NCBI GenBank assembly: GCA_017958465.1
Contig: JAGDCQ010000217.1
Span: forward strand, 1 to 12,086
DNA: 12,086 bases
Reading direction: 5' to 3'
From: Lachnospiraceae bacterium
Lineage (GTDB): Bacteria; Bacillota; Clostridia; Lachnospirales; Lachnospiraceae
Every line of letters begins with the position of its first letter. The first letter of the stretch is position 1. The notes below the pieces were generated by a model that saw nothing but the letters and a program-made list of their open reading frames with translations, was not told where the DNA came from and searched no databases. Below, in pieces: positions 6,420 to 12,086 of the stretch. The translations under genes were made by a program, and so were the position numbers.

Positions 6420-7861
6420 GCCTTATGTCCTCCTATCTGGCCGTTTCTTTCTATGGTAGTCCCGCCCTCCTGAAGGTTCATACCCTTAAGGATGGCGTTT
6501 TTTCCGTATCTGCTCTGGATCGCGAGCATAGTCTCCTGGAGCTTTCTTTCACGTTCATCCGGCTTTTTTTCCTCCTGCTGAAGGTCGAAAAGCCCGAGCT
6601 GTACAAATTCTTCGCTCTCTTTTTTTGCCCTTTTTTCTGATATGACCCTGTTTGCAACAACCGTAACACGCCTTGTCAGCAGGTTTTTGTCTGCTATCCT
6701 GTCAAACAGGCGCATCATTGCATCCATTATCTTGTGGGTTGAGGATGTGTATTCTCCAAGGTTTTCCGTGCTGTGCGCGCCTTTTGGCACTACCCTCCCG
6801 TAGCGGTCGGCCTCCACGTCCCCTTGAAAATCCGCGCTCTTCCATTGATCTTTCAGGTTTTCAATGTCATAGCCAATGGAAAGCCCGATCTGATCCGTAA
6901 CTATCCCTTTTTTAACAAGGTCTAAGGCAAGGAGCTCTGTCATCTCCCGGACAATGAGCCTTGTCTCGTCGTATTTGTACGGGCGCTTCAGCACCTGGCC
7001 GCTTGAAACACTGTTGACCGAAGGCCTGTAAGCCTTTATCTGCGCGATGGTACAGGGCTCCACGCCCCAGGCGTGGTCTATGAGAAGCTCTGCGTTTATC
7101 CCGAACGTCTTAAAAAGAAGGTCCTCGTTGAAAAAGTCGTTTTCGCCGCCAAGAGAGCACCTTGCCACGTCCCCAAGGGTCATAAGCCCAAGCTTTTCAA
7201 GGCGAGTCTGGGTGCCTTTCCCAAGGCGCCAGAAATCCGTTAAAGGCCTGTGATTCCAGTACTTTTCCCTGTACGACCTTTCCGTAAGCTCCGCAACCCT
7301 TACTCCGTTTTCATCCGGCTTTTTGTGCTTTGCTTCTATATCCATGGCGATCTTGCAAAGGTAAAGGTTCGGACCTATCCCGGCCGTGGCTGTGATCCCG
7401 GTTTTCCGAAGGACCTCCCCTATCAGCATCATGGCAAAATCGTGGGCGGAAACGTGGTAAAACCCGAGGTATTCCGTAGCATCTATAAAAACTTCGTCGA
7501 CAGAGTAGATATGCATATCCTCGGGGGCAACAAAGCCAAGGTAGATGTCGTAGATCCTTGTGCTGTACTCCATGTAAAGGCCCATCCGGGGCGGAGCCAC
7601 GAGGTAATCCACTACTTCGCCTGTCTGGGCTTTTATGCGGTTAACCTGCTCTATGACCTCAAAAAGCCTTGCGCGGCCCGAGATCCCGTAAGCCTTCAAA
7701 GCCGGGGAAACAGCAAGACAGATGGTCTTTTCGGTCCTGGTGGGATCGGCTACCACAAGGCGCGCCTTCAAAGGGTCGAGGCCGCGTTCAACGCACTCCA
7801 CCGATGCATAAAAAGACTTAAGGTCTATTGCAACATAAGTTTTTTCAGCCTTTTTTTCCAC
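6416..7861 (-). CDS. Y-family DNA polymerase (UvrX/UmuC-type, lesion bypass)
   Basis: A 481-aa error-prone translesion polymerase. Palm metal ligands are Asp13 (AIDLKSFYASVE) and Asp122-Glu123 (YSVDEVFID), all intact. Tyr18 sits at the steric-gate position. The thumb has helix-hairpin-helix-like DFWRLGKGTQTRLEKLG (209-225). The little-finger domain spans about 280-405. QLGLF (421-425) is a beta-clamp binding motif. The tail RYGKNAILKG...ERNGQIGGHKA is typical of the Firmicutes UvrX branch and separates it from DinB (Pol IV). The start is GTG, chosen because GGAGG lies 5 nt upstream. A sigma-A promoter and a LexA box precede it, so it should be induced by DNA damage. It overlaps the YolD-like gene by 4 nt (ATGA). 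The exact paralogue name (uvrX, dinP or umuC) is uncertain. Confidence 0.93.
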   Translation of the reverse strand: MEKKAEKTYVAIDLKSFYASVECVERGLDPLKARLVVADPTRTEKTICLAVSPALKAYGISGRARLFEVIEQVNRIKAQTGEVVDYLVAPPRMGLYMEYSTRIYDIYLGFVAPEDMHIYSVDEVFIDATEYLGFYHVSAHDFAMMLIGEVLRKTGITATAGIGPNLYLCKIAMDIEAKHKKPDENGVRVAELTERSYREKYWNHRPLTDFWRLGKGTQTRLEKLGLMTLGDVARCSLGGENDFFNEDLLFKTFGINAELLIDHAWGVEPCTIAQIKAYRPSVNSVSSGQVLKRPYKYDETRLIVREMTELLALDLVKKGIVTDQIGLSIGYDIENLKDQWKSADFQGDVEADRYGRVVPKGAHSTENLGEYTSSTHKIMDAMMRLFDRIADKNLLTRRVTVVANRVISEKRAKKESEEFVQLGLFDLQQEEKKPDERERKLQETMLAIQSRYGKNAILKGMNLQEGGTTIERNGQIGGHKA

Positions 7862-7880
7862 CTTTCCCTCCGAAATATAT

Positions 7881-7894
7881 CGAATGTCTGTTCG
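7881..7894. promoter_or_regulatory. LexA (DinR) SOS box
   Basis: On the minus strand the site reads CGAACAGACATTCG, one base away from the Firmicutes consensus CGAACRNRYGTTYG (A for G in the right half). It begins 3 nt downstream of the -10 box, so a bound repressor would cover the transcription start of the Y-family polymerase. The fit of site and gene function makes the call strong. Confidence 0.85.
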
Positions 7895-7897
7895 TAT

Positions 7898-7926
7898 ATT
7901 ATAGCATCACCTTTGTTTTTTTGCAA
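7898..7926 (-). promoter_or_regulatory. Sigma-A promoter of the polymerase/YolD operon
   Basis: On the minus strand, TTGCAA (7926-7921, 4/6), a 17-nt spacer and a perfect TATAAT (7903-7898). The predicted start is near 7891, within the LexA box. The strong -10 suits a promoter that is silent under repression and active when LexA is cleaved. Confidence 0.75.
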
Positions 7927-7993
7927 TCAGTTTTTCCACGCGCACTAATGTGTTTCCGTGGTATACGTTTTGCACCATCGCCTAAGAAACCTG

Positions 7994-8021
7994 TTGAAAA
8001 ATTAGGTTTTTAAGGTATACT
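7994..8021 (+). promoter_or_regulatory. Promoter of the YitT-family gene
   Basis: TTGAAA (7994-7999, 5/6), a 16-nt spacer and TATACT (8016-8021, 5/6). The predicted start is near 8028, giving a leader of about 63 nt before the ATG at 8091. I see no riboswitch-like fold in the leader. Between this promoter and the divergent polymerase promoter (7927-7993) I see nothing else I can name. Confidence 0.6.
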
Positions 8022-8090
8022 GAAGGTAGATTGGGAAAAAGGCGTTTCCCGTCACTTTATCGTATTATCGGGTATCTGGAAAGGTGTCGT

Positions 8091-8975
8091 ATGAACATAA
8101 GCAGCCTTGCAAAAAACCGCTTTGAAAAATGCCTTCTTGTGGCTATCGGAGCGTGTATCTACTCTATAGGTGTAACTGTCTTTGTTACTCCTCTAAACCT
8201 CTATGCCGGCGGCGTTGCCGGTTTTTCTCAGCTAATAAGAACGATCATAGTGGATTATCTTAAGGTTCCTATCCCTTCGGGCATGGACCTTGCAGGTATT
8301 CTTTACGGTATACTGAACGTTCCCCTTGTTATCCTGGCCTACAAAAAAATAAGCCGCTCCTTCTTTTACAGGACTTTGATAGCCATCATCGTCACAACGG
8401 TGATCATGTCCTTTGTGAAGCTGCAAAAGCCAATTATCGATGATATGCTCACATCCTGTATCATAGGCGGTATCGTTTCGGGTGTCGGCGTCGGTATAAT
8501 GCTGATGTACGGCGGCTCCGGCGGCGGTATGGATGTTATAGGGATGTATCTTACAAAACAAAAGGGCGACGCCAGCGTCGGAAAGGTGGCGCTTACGTTC
8601 AACATAGCGCTGTATGCGCTCTGCGCTATCCTTTTTGATATCCCGACCGCCATTTATTCCATCATTTACTCAGCCGCAAACTCAGTAGCGACGGACCGTA
8701 TGCACTATCAGAATATAATGGTCCAGGTAATGATCTTCACCAAAAAGGACGGCGTGGCAGATCCCATTATGAACGAGCTCGGGCGCGGTGTTACCGAATG
8801 GGTTGGCGACGGCGCGTACACGAAAGAAGGGACGCACATCCTTGTTACCCTGATCTCAAAATACGAGATCGCAAGGATAAGCAAGATGGTCCGCACGCTG
8901 GATCCTCACGCCTTCATCACTTATACAAGCGTTTCCAGGGTCGACGGGCATTTTATCAAAAAGCTCCAGGCCTGA
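8091..8975 (+). CDS. YitT-family integral membrane protein (YitT + DUF2179)
   Basis: A 294-aa inner membrane protein of unknown biochemical role. About five transmembrane segments are visible (about 13-35, 62-84, 93-110, 121-140, 165-198), including the Gly-rich GGIVSGVGVGIMLMYGGSGGGMD segment typical of YitT. The soluble C-terminal part (about 210-290; EGTHILVTLISKYEIARI...DPHAFITYTSVSRVDGHF) matches DUF2179, which normally follows the YitT membrane domain. Length is normal for the family. The ATG at 8091 has AAAGG 6 nt upstream. An in-frame TTG at 8031 would add 20 basic, non-conserved residues and lies only a few bases after the predicted transcription start. It is a single-gene unit, divergent from the SOS polymerase and convergent with hsp20. 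Confidence 0.9.
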   Translation: MNISSLAKNRFEKCLLVAIGACIYSIGVTVFVTPLNLYAGGVAGFSQLIRTIIVDYLKVPIPSGMDLAGILYGILNVPLVILAYKKISRSFFYRTLIAIIVTTVIMSFVKLQKPIIDDMLTSCIIGGIVSGVGVGIMLMYGGSGGGMDVIGMYLTKQKGDASVGKVALTFNIALYALCAILFDIPTAIYSIIYSAANSVATDRMHYQNIMVQVMIFTKKDGVADPIMNELGRGVTEWVGDGAYTKEGTHILVTLISKYEIARISKMVRTLDPHAFITYTSVSRVDGHFIKKLQA

Positions 8976-8983
8976 GCAAATGG

Positions 8984-9042
8984 TCAGCCCCTGACTTGCA
9001 AACAAGCTTGTGTCAAGGGCATTCGCAACCGCACAAAAAAAG
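8984..9042. repeat. Hairpin-bearing intergenic repeat, copy 2
   Basis: It carries the same ordered blocks as 27-87: TCAGCCC (8984-8990), AGGGCATTCGC (9016-9026) and CGCACAAAAAAAG (9030-9042). The variable middle can fold with CCC (8988-8990) on GGG (9017-9019) and TGAC (8992-8995) on GTCA (9012-9015), separated by one mismatch, and contains the palindrome ACAAGCTTGT (9002-9011). It starts 9 nt after the YitT stop codon, and its A7 run is the minus-strand T-tract of the hsp20 terminator. No T-tract follows its hairpin on the plus strand. Confidence 0.6.
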
Positions 9043-9076
9043 AAAGCCGGATCCTAAGACCCGGCTTTCCCTTTTT
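9035..9076. terminator. Bidirectional terminator between yitT-family gene and hsp20
   Basis: A perfect 9-bp stem, GAAAGCCGG (9042-9050) with CCGGCTTTC (9061-9069), has a 10-nt loop. Read on the minus strand it is followed by seven T (9041-9035) and terminates hsp20. Read on the plus strand it is followed by CCTTTTT, a weaker T-tract that would end the YitT transcript. Confidence 0.85.
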
Positions 9077-9080
9077 ATCG

Positions 9081-9524
9081 TCATCCTTCAATACTAATGT
9101 ATTTTTCTTCAGGAAGGGCTTCCTTATGCTCTTTCTTCGGGATGAAGAGTTTGAGCAGACCGCTTTCAAACTTGGCACTGATGTCCTCCTTAGAGATATC
9201 CTTGCCAACATAGAAGTTTCTCGAGCAGCTGCCGTACAGACGCTCACGGCGGATGAACTTGCCGTCTTCGTCGGTTTCATCGTTGGATACGTTGCTCTCG
9301 GCGGATACTATCAGGTAGCCGTCCTTGAGCTCTGCCTTAACGTTCTCTTTGGAGTAGCCGGGCAGATCGATCAAAAGGGTGTAGCCTTTGTCGTTCTCTT
9401 TTATGTCTGTCTTCATTACACTCGGAATGGGGTTAAGGTACTTTGCTGCGTGTTTCGCAGGGCGAACAAAATCGTCAAGGAAATCGTCAAATAAATTATC
9501 ACCAAATAAGCTGGGCATCATCAT
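9081..9524 (-). CDS. Small heat-shock protein, Hsp20/alpha-crystallin family
   Basis: A 147-aa ATP-independent holdase that binds unfolding proteins in the cytoplasm. A short hydrophobic N-terminal arm (MMMPSLFGDNLFDDF) leads into the alpha-crystallin domain (about 37-132; MKTDIKENDKGYTLLIDLPG, then ESGLLKLFIPK with the conserved G-x-L). A short C-terminal extension holds the oligomerisation motif I-S-I (143-145). I chose the ATG at 9524 because GGAGGT lies 7 nt upstream. The in-frame TTG at 9539 would put that site inside the gene. Its promoter overlaps a perfect CIRCE operator, so HrcA repression is expected. It is preceded by metA on the same strand without a terminator, so some readthrough is possible, and it ends at the bidirectional terminator. 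Confidence 0.95.
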   Translation of the reverse strand: MMMPSLFGDNLFDDFLDDFVRPAKHAAKYLNPIPSVMKTDIKENDKGYTLLIDLPGYSKENVKAELKDGYLIVSAESNVSNDETDEDGKFIRRERLYGSCSRNFYVGKDISKEDISAKFESGLLKLFIPKKEHKEALPEEKYISIEG

Positions 9525-9587
9525 AATAGTTACCTCCAATAATTGTTTTTCCCTCAGGGAATTGTTCCTTTCCCTTTGGACAATTAT

Positions 9588-9616
9588 GTTATATCACACT
9601 TATTAGCACTCGTCAA
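9588..9616 (-). promoter_or_regulatory. hsp20 promoter, -35 inside CIRCE
   Basis: On the minus strand, TTGACG (9616-9611, 5/6), a 17-nt spacer and TATAAC (9593-9588, 5/6). The predicted start is near 9581, with a leader of about 57 nt. The -35 lies in the CIRCE loop and the right half-site falls in the spacer, so HrcA binding would block polymerase directly. Confidence 0.75.
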
Positions 9617-9629
9617 GAGTGAGTGCTAA
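9603..9629. promoter_or_regulatory. CIRCE operator (HrcA binding site)
   Basis: TTAGCACTC (9603-9611), a 9-nt spacer, and GAGTGCTAA (9621-9629): an exact match to the CIRCE consensus inverted repeat. It lies 79 nt upstream of the hsp20 ATG. CIRCE classically controls groESL and dnaK operons; here the gene is hsp20. Confidence 0.95.
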
Positions 9630-9658
9630 TAATTTCTGTGAATATTTTGTGAACTGGT

Positions 9659-10582
9659 TCATTTCTTGGATTTTGAAGACAGATCGTATGGAGTTTCCTG
9701 ATATAGATAATAGTTTACCCAGTTGGTGTAAAGGGTGTTTGCGTGGGCACGCCAGCTTAATATCGGTTTTTGCTCCGGATCGTCACCCGGATAATAGTTC
9801 TTCGGGATGCTGATGTCCAGGCCCTTTGCAACGTCTCTTCTGTATTCCGAATCAAGCGTCATCCTGTCGTACTCCGGATGCCCGAATACAAAGACCTTGC
9901 TGCGGTCGGCGGATGTAACGATGAAAGCGCCCGCCTCCTCGGATTCCGCAAGGATCGTAAGCTCGGGGTGCTTTCTGATCTCCTCCGTGCTGACGGTGGT
10001 ATACCTTGAATGAGGCGCATAGAAAACATCATCAAACCCGCGGATCAGTGGCTCCTTGCGATTGTAGACCTGATGCTCGTAAACGCCGAAGAGCTTCTTT
10101 TTGAGGGGTATCTTGTTGATCCCGTAGTGATAGTAGATCCCGGCCTGCGCGCCCCAGCAGATGTGGTATGTGGATGTAACGTGGGTATTTGTCCACTCCA
10201 TTATCTGTTTTAACTCTTCCCAGTAGGTGACCTCTTCAAACTCAAGGTTTTCCACCGGCGCTCCCGTGATGATCATACCGTCAAAGAAATCCTCTTTCAC
10301 GTCATCAAAAGTAAGATAGAACTGCTCAAGGTGCTCTATCGACGTGTTTTTGCCCACATGAGAGGTGGTCCTGAGGAAAGTAACATCCAGCTGCAGCGGG
10401 GTATTTGAAAGGCTCCTTAGCAGGTGGAGCTCTGTATCCTCCTTCAAGGGCATGAGGTTTAGGATAGCGATCTTTAAGGGACGGATGTCCTGATGTATCG
10501 CCCTGTTCTCATCCATGACAAAGATGTTTTCTTCCTCGAGTATCCTCTTGACCGGAAGGTCGTTTTGTACTTTTATCGGCAT
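9659..10582 (-). CDS. Homoserine O-acyltransferase MetA (predicted acetyl-CoA-using)
   Basis: A 307-aa enzyme that acylates L-homoserine as the first committed step of methionine synthesis, in the cytoplasm. The class I glutamine-amidotransferase-like fold is clear. The catalytic residues keep Escherichia coli numbering: Cys142 (HICWGAQ), His235 and Glu237 (FGHPEYDR). Residue 111 is Glu (GAPVENLEFE). In Bacillus cereus MetA, Glu at this place goes with acetyl-CoA use, and Gly with succinyl-CoA. So O-acetylhomoserine is the likely product (EC 2.3.1.31), though many annotations would say O-succinyltransferase. The start is the ATG at 10582, with AAAGG 8 nt upstream and the conserved MPIKV N-terminus. 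An in-frame GTG at 10612 lies inside a hairpin and lacks a ribosome site. It follows ligA by 53 nt. I see no SAM riboswitch or T-box; if regulated, it may be through the leader hairpin. Confidence 0.95.
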   Translation of the reverse strand: MPIKVQNDLPVKRILEEENIFVMDENRAIHQDIRPLKIAILNLMPLKEDTELHLLRSLSNTPLQLDVTFLRTTSHVGKNTSIEHLEQFYLTFDDVKEDFFDGMIITGAPVENLEFEEVTYWEELKQIMEWTNTHVTSTYHICWGAQAGIYYHYGINKIPLKKKLFGVYEHQVYNRKEPLIRGFDDVFYAPHSRYTTVSTEEIRKHPELTILAESEEAGAFIVTSADRSKVFVFGHPEYDRMTLDSEYRRDVAKGLDISIPKNYYPGDDPEQKPILSWRAHANTLYTNWVNYYLYQETPYDLSSKSKK

Positions 10583-10597
10583 ATCTTGTACCTTTCC

Positions 10598-10620
10598 ACC
10601 GCGCTTTGACACTGCGCGGT
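10598..10620. other. Intercistronic hairpin abutting the metA ribosome site
   Basis: ACCGCGC (10598-10604) and GCGCGGT (10614-10620) form a perfect 7-bp GC-rich stem with a 9-nt loop. On the minus-strand mRNA its 3' arm ends 2 nt before the AAAGG of metA. No T-tract follows on either strand, so it is not an intrinsic terminator. Possible roles are mRNA processing or stability, or tuning of metA translation. Confidence 0.55.
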
Positions 10621-10635
10621 CCCAGTATTCCTGTT

Positions 10636-12086
10636 TCAGTTCCCCTTTACAAGTTCAAGGAACATATCCTCCGAAATGATCTTTACGCCAAGCTCCCTTG
10701 CGGTCTTGCTCTTTCCGGAGTTTGAAGTTGTATCGTTGCTTATGAGATAATCGGTTTTCGACGAAACACTGCCGGAAACCTTTCCCCCAAGACTTTCTAT
10801 GTATTCTTTCAGAGCGCTCCTGTTCTCGAAATGCTCTACATTGCCGGTGATGACAAAGGTTTTGCCGGTGATCCCGGACTCTGCCGTCTTTTCTTCCCGT
10901 ATCTTTAATATCCCGAGAAGCTCGCGGAAAGCGCCTGCGTTTGCGGCGTCCGCAAAGAAAGCAGTAAAATCGCGGGCGGTAACATCGCCTACACCGTCGA
11001 TCCCGCAGAGCGTCTCAACATCCGCAGAAAGCACCTTTTCCGGATCGTTGTCGAAAGCCCTGCAGATCAGCTTCGCGGTAGACTGCCCCACTCCGTTGAT
11101 CCCAAGCGCGTAAACGATCCTGTAGAGGTTTGTATCTGTTGCGTTCTTTGCTGCGCTTATCAGCTTATCATACGACTTTTCGCCGAAACCTTCAAGGTTT
11201 ACTATCGTGTCTTTATGGGCCTCCAGCCTGAAAAGATCGGCGAAGCTCTTAACGCAGCCAGCGTCCACCAGCTTTTCCACGGTGTTTTCGGACATGCCTT
11301 CGATATTCATCGCGTCACGGCTTACAAAATGGGCAAAGGATTTGATCCTCTTCGCCTGACAGACGGGGTTTTCGCACATGAGCACACGGCTCTCGTTTTC
11401 GCTCACGATACGCGTAGCCCCACCGCACACCGGACACACTTCGGGAATAGCGTCCGGGCCGCTTTTTGTGAGGTTTGAAGCGATCTGGGGGATGATCATG
11501 TTTGCCTTGTAAACAAGGATCCTGTCCCCCTTTCCGAGCTTAAGATCCTCCACAATGCTGACGTTGTGGACACTTGCCCTTGTGACTGTTGTGCCTTCGA
11601 GCTCCACAGGTTCGAAAACGGCAACAGGATTGATGAGCCCTGTCCTCGAAGCGCTCCACTCAATGTATCTGAGCGTGGTTTCCGCAGTCTCGTCCTTCCA
11701 TTTGAAGGCGATGGAATCCCTGGGGAACTTGGCTGTCATCCCAAGGGACTTTCCGTAGGCTATGTCCTCAAAGCCGAGCACAAGGCCGTCGGACGGAAAG
11801 TCGTTGGTAGGGATCCTGCTTTCGAACTCCCTTACGGCTTCCTCCACTGAGCTGCCGGTGACTTTTTTGTATTCAACAGTCTCAAAACCCAGACTTTTCA
11901 GGTATTCAAACTGTTCGCTCCTTGTTTCGGGTTCTATTGCCGAGGGGTTTTCCCCGTCGGCGCTGCGCATGGCTATAAGGGCAAAAATCACGCAGTTTAC
12001 ACTCCGTTCGGCCGTCACCCTGCTGTTAAGCTGCCTTACGGCACCGCTGCAGAGGTTCCTCGGGTTCTTGAACTGCTCGTTTGCCG
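10636..12086 (-). CDS. NAD-dependent DNA ligase LigA, 3' part (5' end beyond window)
   Basis: The C-terminal 482 residues of a DNA ligase (EC 6.5.1.2) that seals nicks in replication and repair. The frame is open to the window edge and its first visible residues, FKNPRNLCSGAVRQLN, match a conserved motif deep inside the adenylation domain. The internal GTG at 12018 is therefore not the start. Next come DGLVLGFED and SIAFKWKDE (nucleotidyltransferase motifs IV and V), the OB fold, a Cys4 zinc finger (CPVCGG...CENPVC), helix-hairpin-helix repeats (NIEGMSENTVEKL, NLEGFGEKSYDKL, GINGVGQSTA, GIDGVGDVTA) and a C-terminal BRCT domain (GKTFVITGNVEHF...KTDYLIS). The catalytic Lys of KxDG is outside the window. 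LCSGAVRQLN in place of the commoner AAGSLRQLD, and the LGFED wording, suggest a divergent Firmicutes LigA group. It lies just upstream of metA on the same strand. Confidence 0.93.
   Translation of the reverse strand, partial: ANEQFKNPRNLCSGAVRQLNSRVTAERSVNCVIFALIAMRSADGENPSAIEPETRSEQFEYLKSLGFETVEYKKVTGSSVEEAVREFESRIPTNDFPSDGLVLGFEDIAYGKSLGMTAKFPRDSIAFKWKDETAETTLRYIEWSASRTGLINPVAVFEPVELEGTTVTRASVHNVSIVEDLKLGKGDRILVYKANMIIPQIASNLTKSGPDAIPEVCPVCGGATRIVSENESRVLMCENPVCQAKRIKSFAHFVSRDAMNIEGMSENTVEKLVDAGCVKSFADLFRLEAHKDTIVNLEGFGEKSYDKLISAAKNATDTNLYRIVYALGINGVGQSTAKLICRAFDNDPEKVLSADVETLCGIDGVGDVTARDFTAFFADAANAGAFRELLGILKIREEKTAESGITGKTFVITGNVEHFENRSALKEYIESLGGKVSGSVSSKTDYLISNDTTSNSGKSKTARELGVKIISEDMFLELVKGN

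Noticed and set aside
10583..10635. SAM riboswitch or T-box leader for metA
   Set aside because: The gap is only 53 nt and shows no matching conserved core, and there is no antitermination hairpin with a T-tract.
149..11816. GGATCC occurs 13 times by eye, more than the roughly three expected by chance
   Set aside because: Most copies lie in genes at Asp-Pro/Gly-Ser/Ile-Pro type codon pairs and fit codon preference. They do not form an ordered pattern, so I do not treat them as a signal.
12016..12018. GTG at 12018 as the start of ligA
   Set aside because: The frame remains open and conserved (FKNPRN...RQLN) upstream to the window edge, so the gene is simply cut by the window.

Overview
The window looks like chromosomal DNA of a Gram-positive anaerobe of the Clostridia, most likely a Lachnospiraceae-type bacterium of medium G+C. 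This is inferred from the strong GGAGG-type ribosome binding sites, a perfect CIRCE element, a Firmicutes-type LexA (DinR) box, a DUF4015 lipoprotein with a Thr/Pro linker, and the pairing of a UvrX-type Y-family polymerase with a YolD-like protein. I see no phage, plasmid, insertion sequence, CRISPR array, tRNA or rRNA. The gene content is mostly housekeeping and metabolic.

Layout, left to right. Positions 1-136 hold a hairpin-bearing repeat and a minus-strand terminator. Positions 137-4947 are a minus-strand three-gene operon: GNAT acetyltransferase, then GH2 beta-mannosidase, then a secreted DUF4015 putative glycoside hydrolase lipoprotein. Two interlocking divergent promoters (about 4972-5011) separate it from a plus-strand alanyl-tRNA editing protein (5060-6208). 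That gene converges, with a 1-nt gap, on a minus-strand DNA-damage module: a LexA-box-controlled Y-family polymerase translationally coupled to a YolD-like protein (6210-7861). A divergent plus-strand YitT-family membrane protein follows (8091-8975). A second copy of the hairpin repeat and a two-way terminator come next. Then come minus-strand hsp20 (9081-9524, promoter inside CIRCE), metA (9659-10582) and the 3' part of ligA (10636-12086, cut by the window edge).

How the genes fit together. The operon on the left is plausibly for carbohydrate use: an extracytoplasmic lipoprotein acting on polysaccharide outside and a cytoplasmic mannosidase finishing beta-mannosides inside. The polymerase/YolD pair is an SOS mutagenesis unit whose LexA box sits on the predicted transcription start. 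hsp20 is a heat-shock gene under HrcA. metA carries Glu at position 111, which in this family predicts acetyl-CoA rather than succinyl-CoA use. The least explained items are the two related hairpin repeats (27-87 and 8984-9042), whose conserved blocks flank non-homologous stems and share the T-tract of two unrelated terminators, and the hairpin that abuts the metA ribosome binding site.
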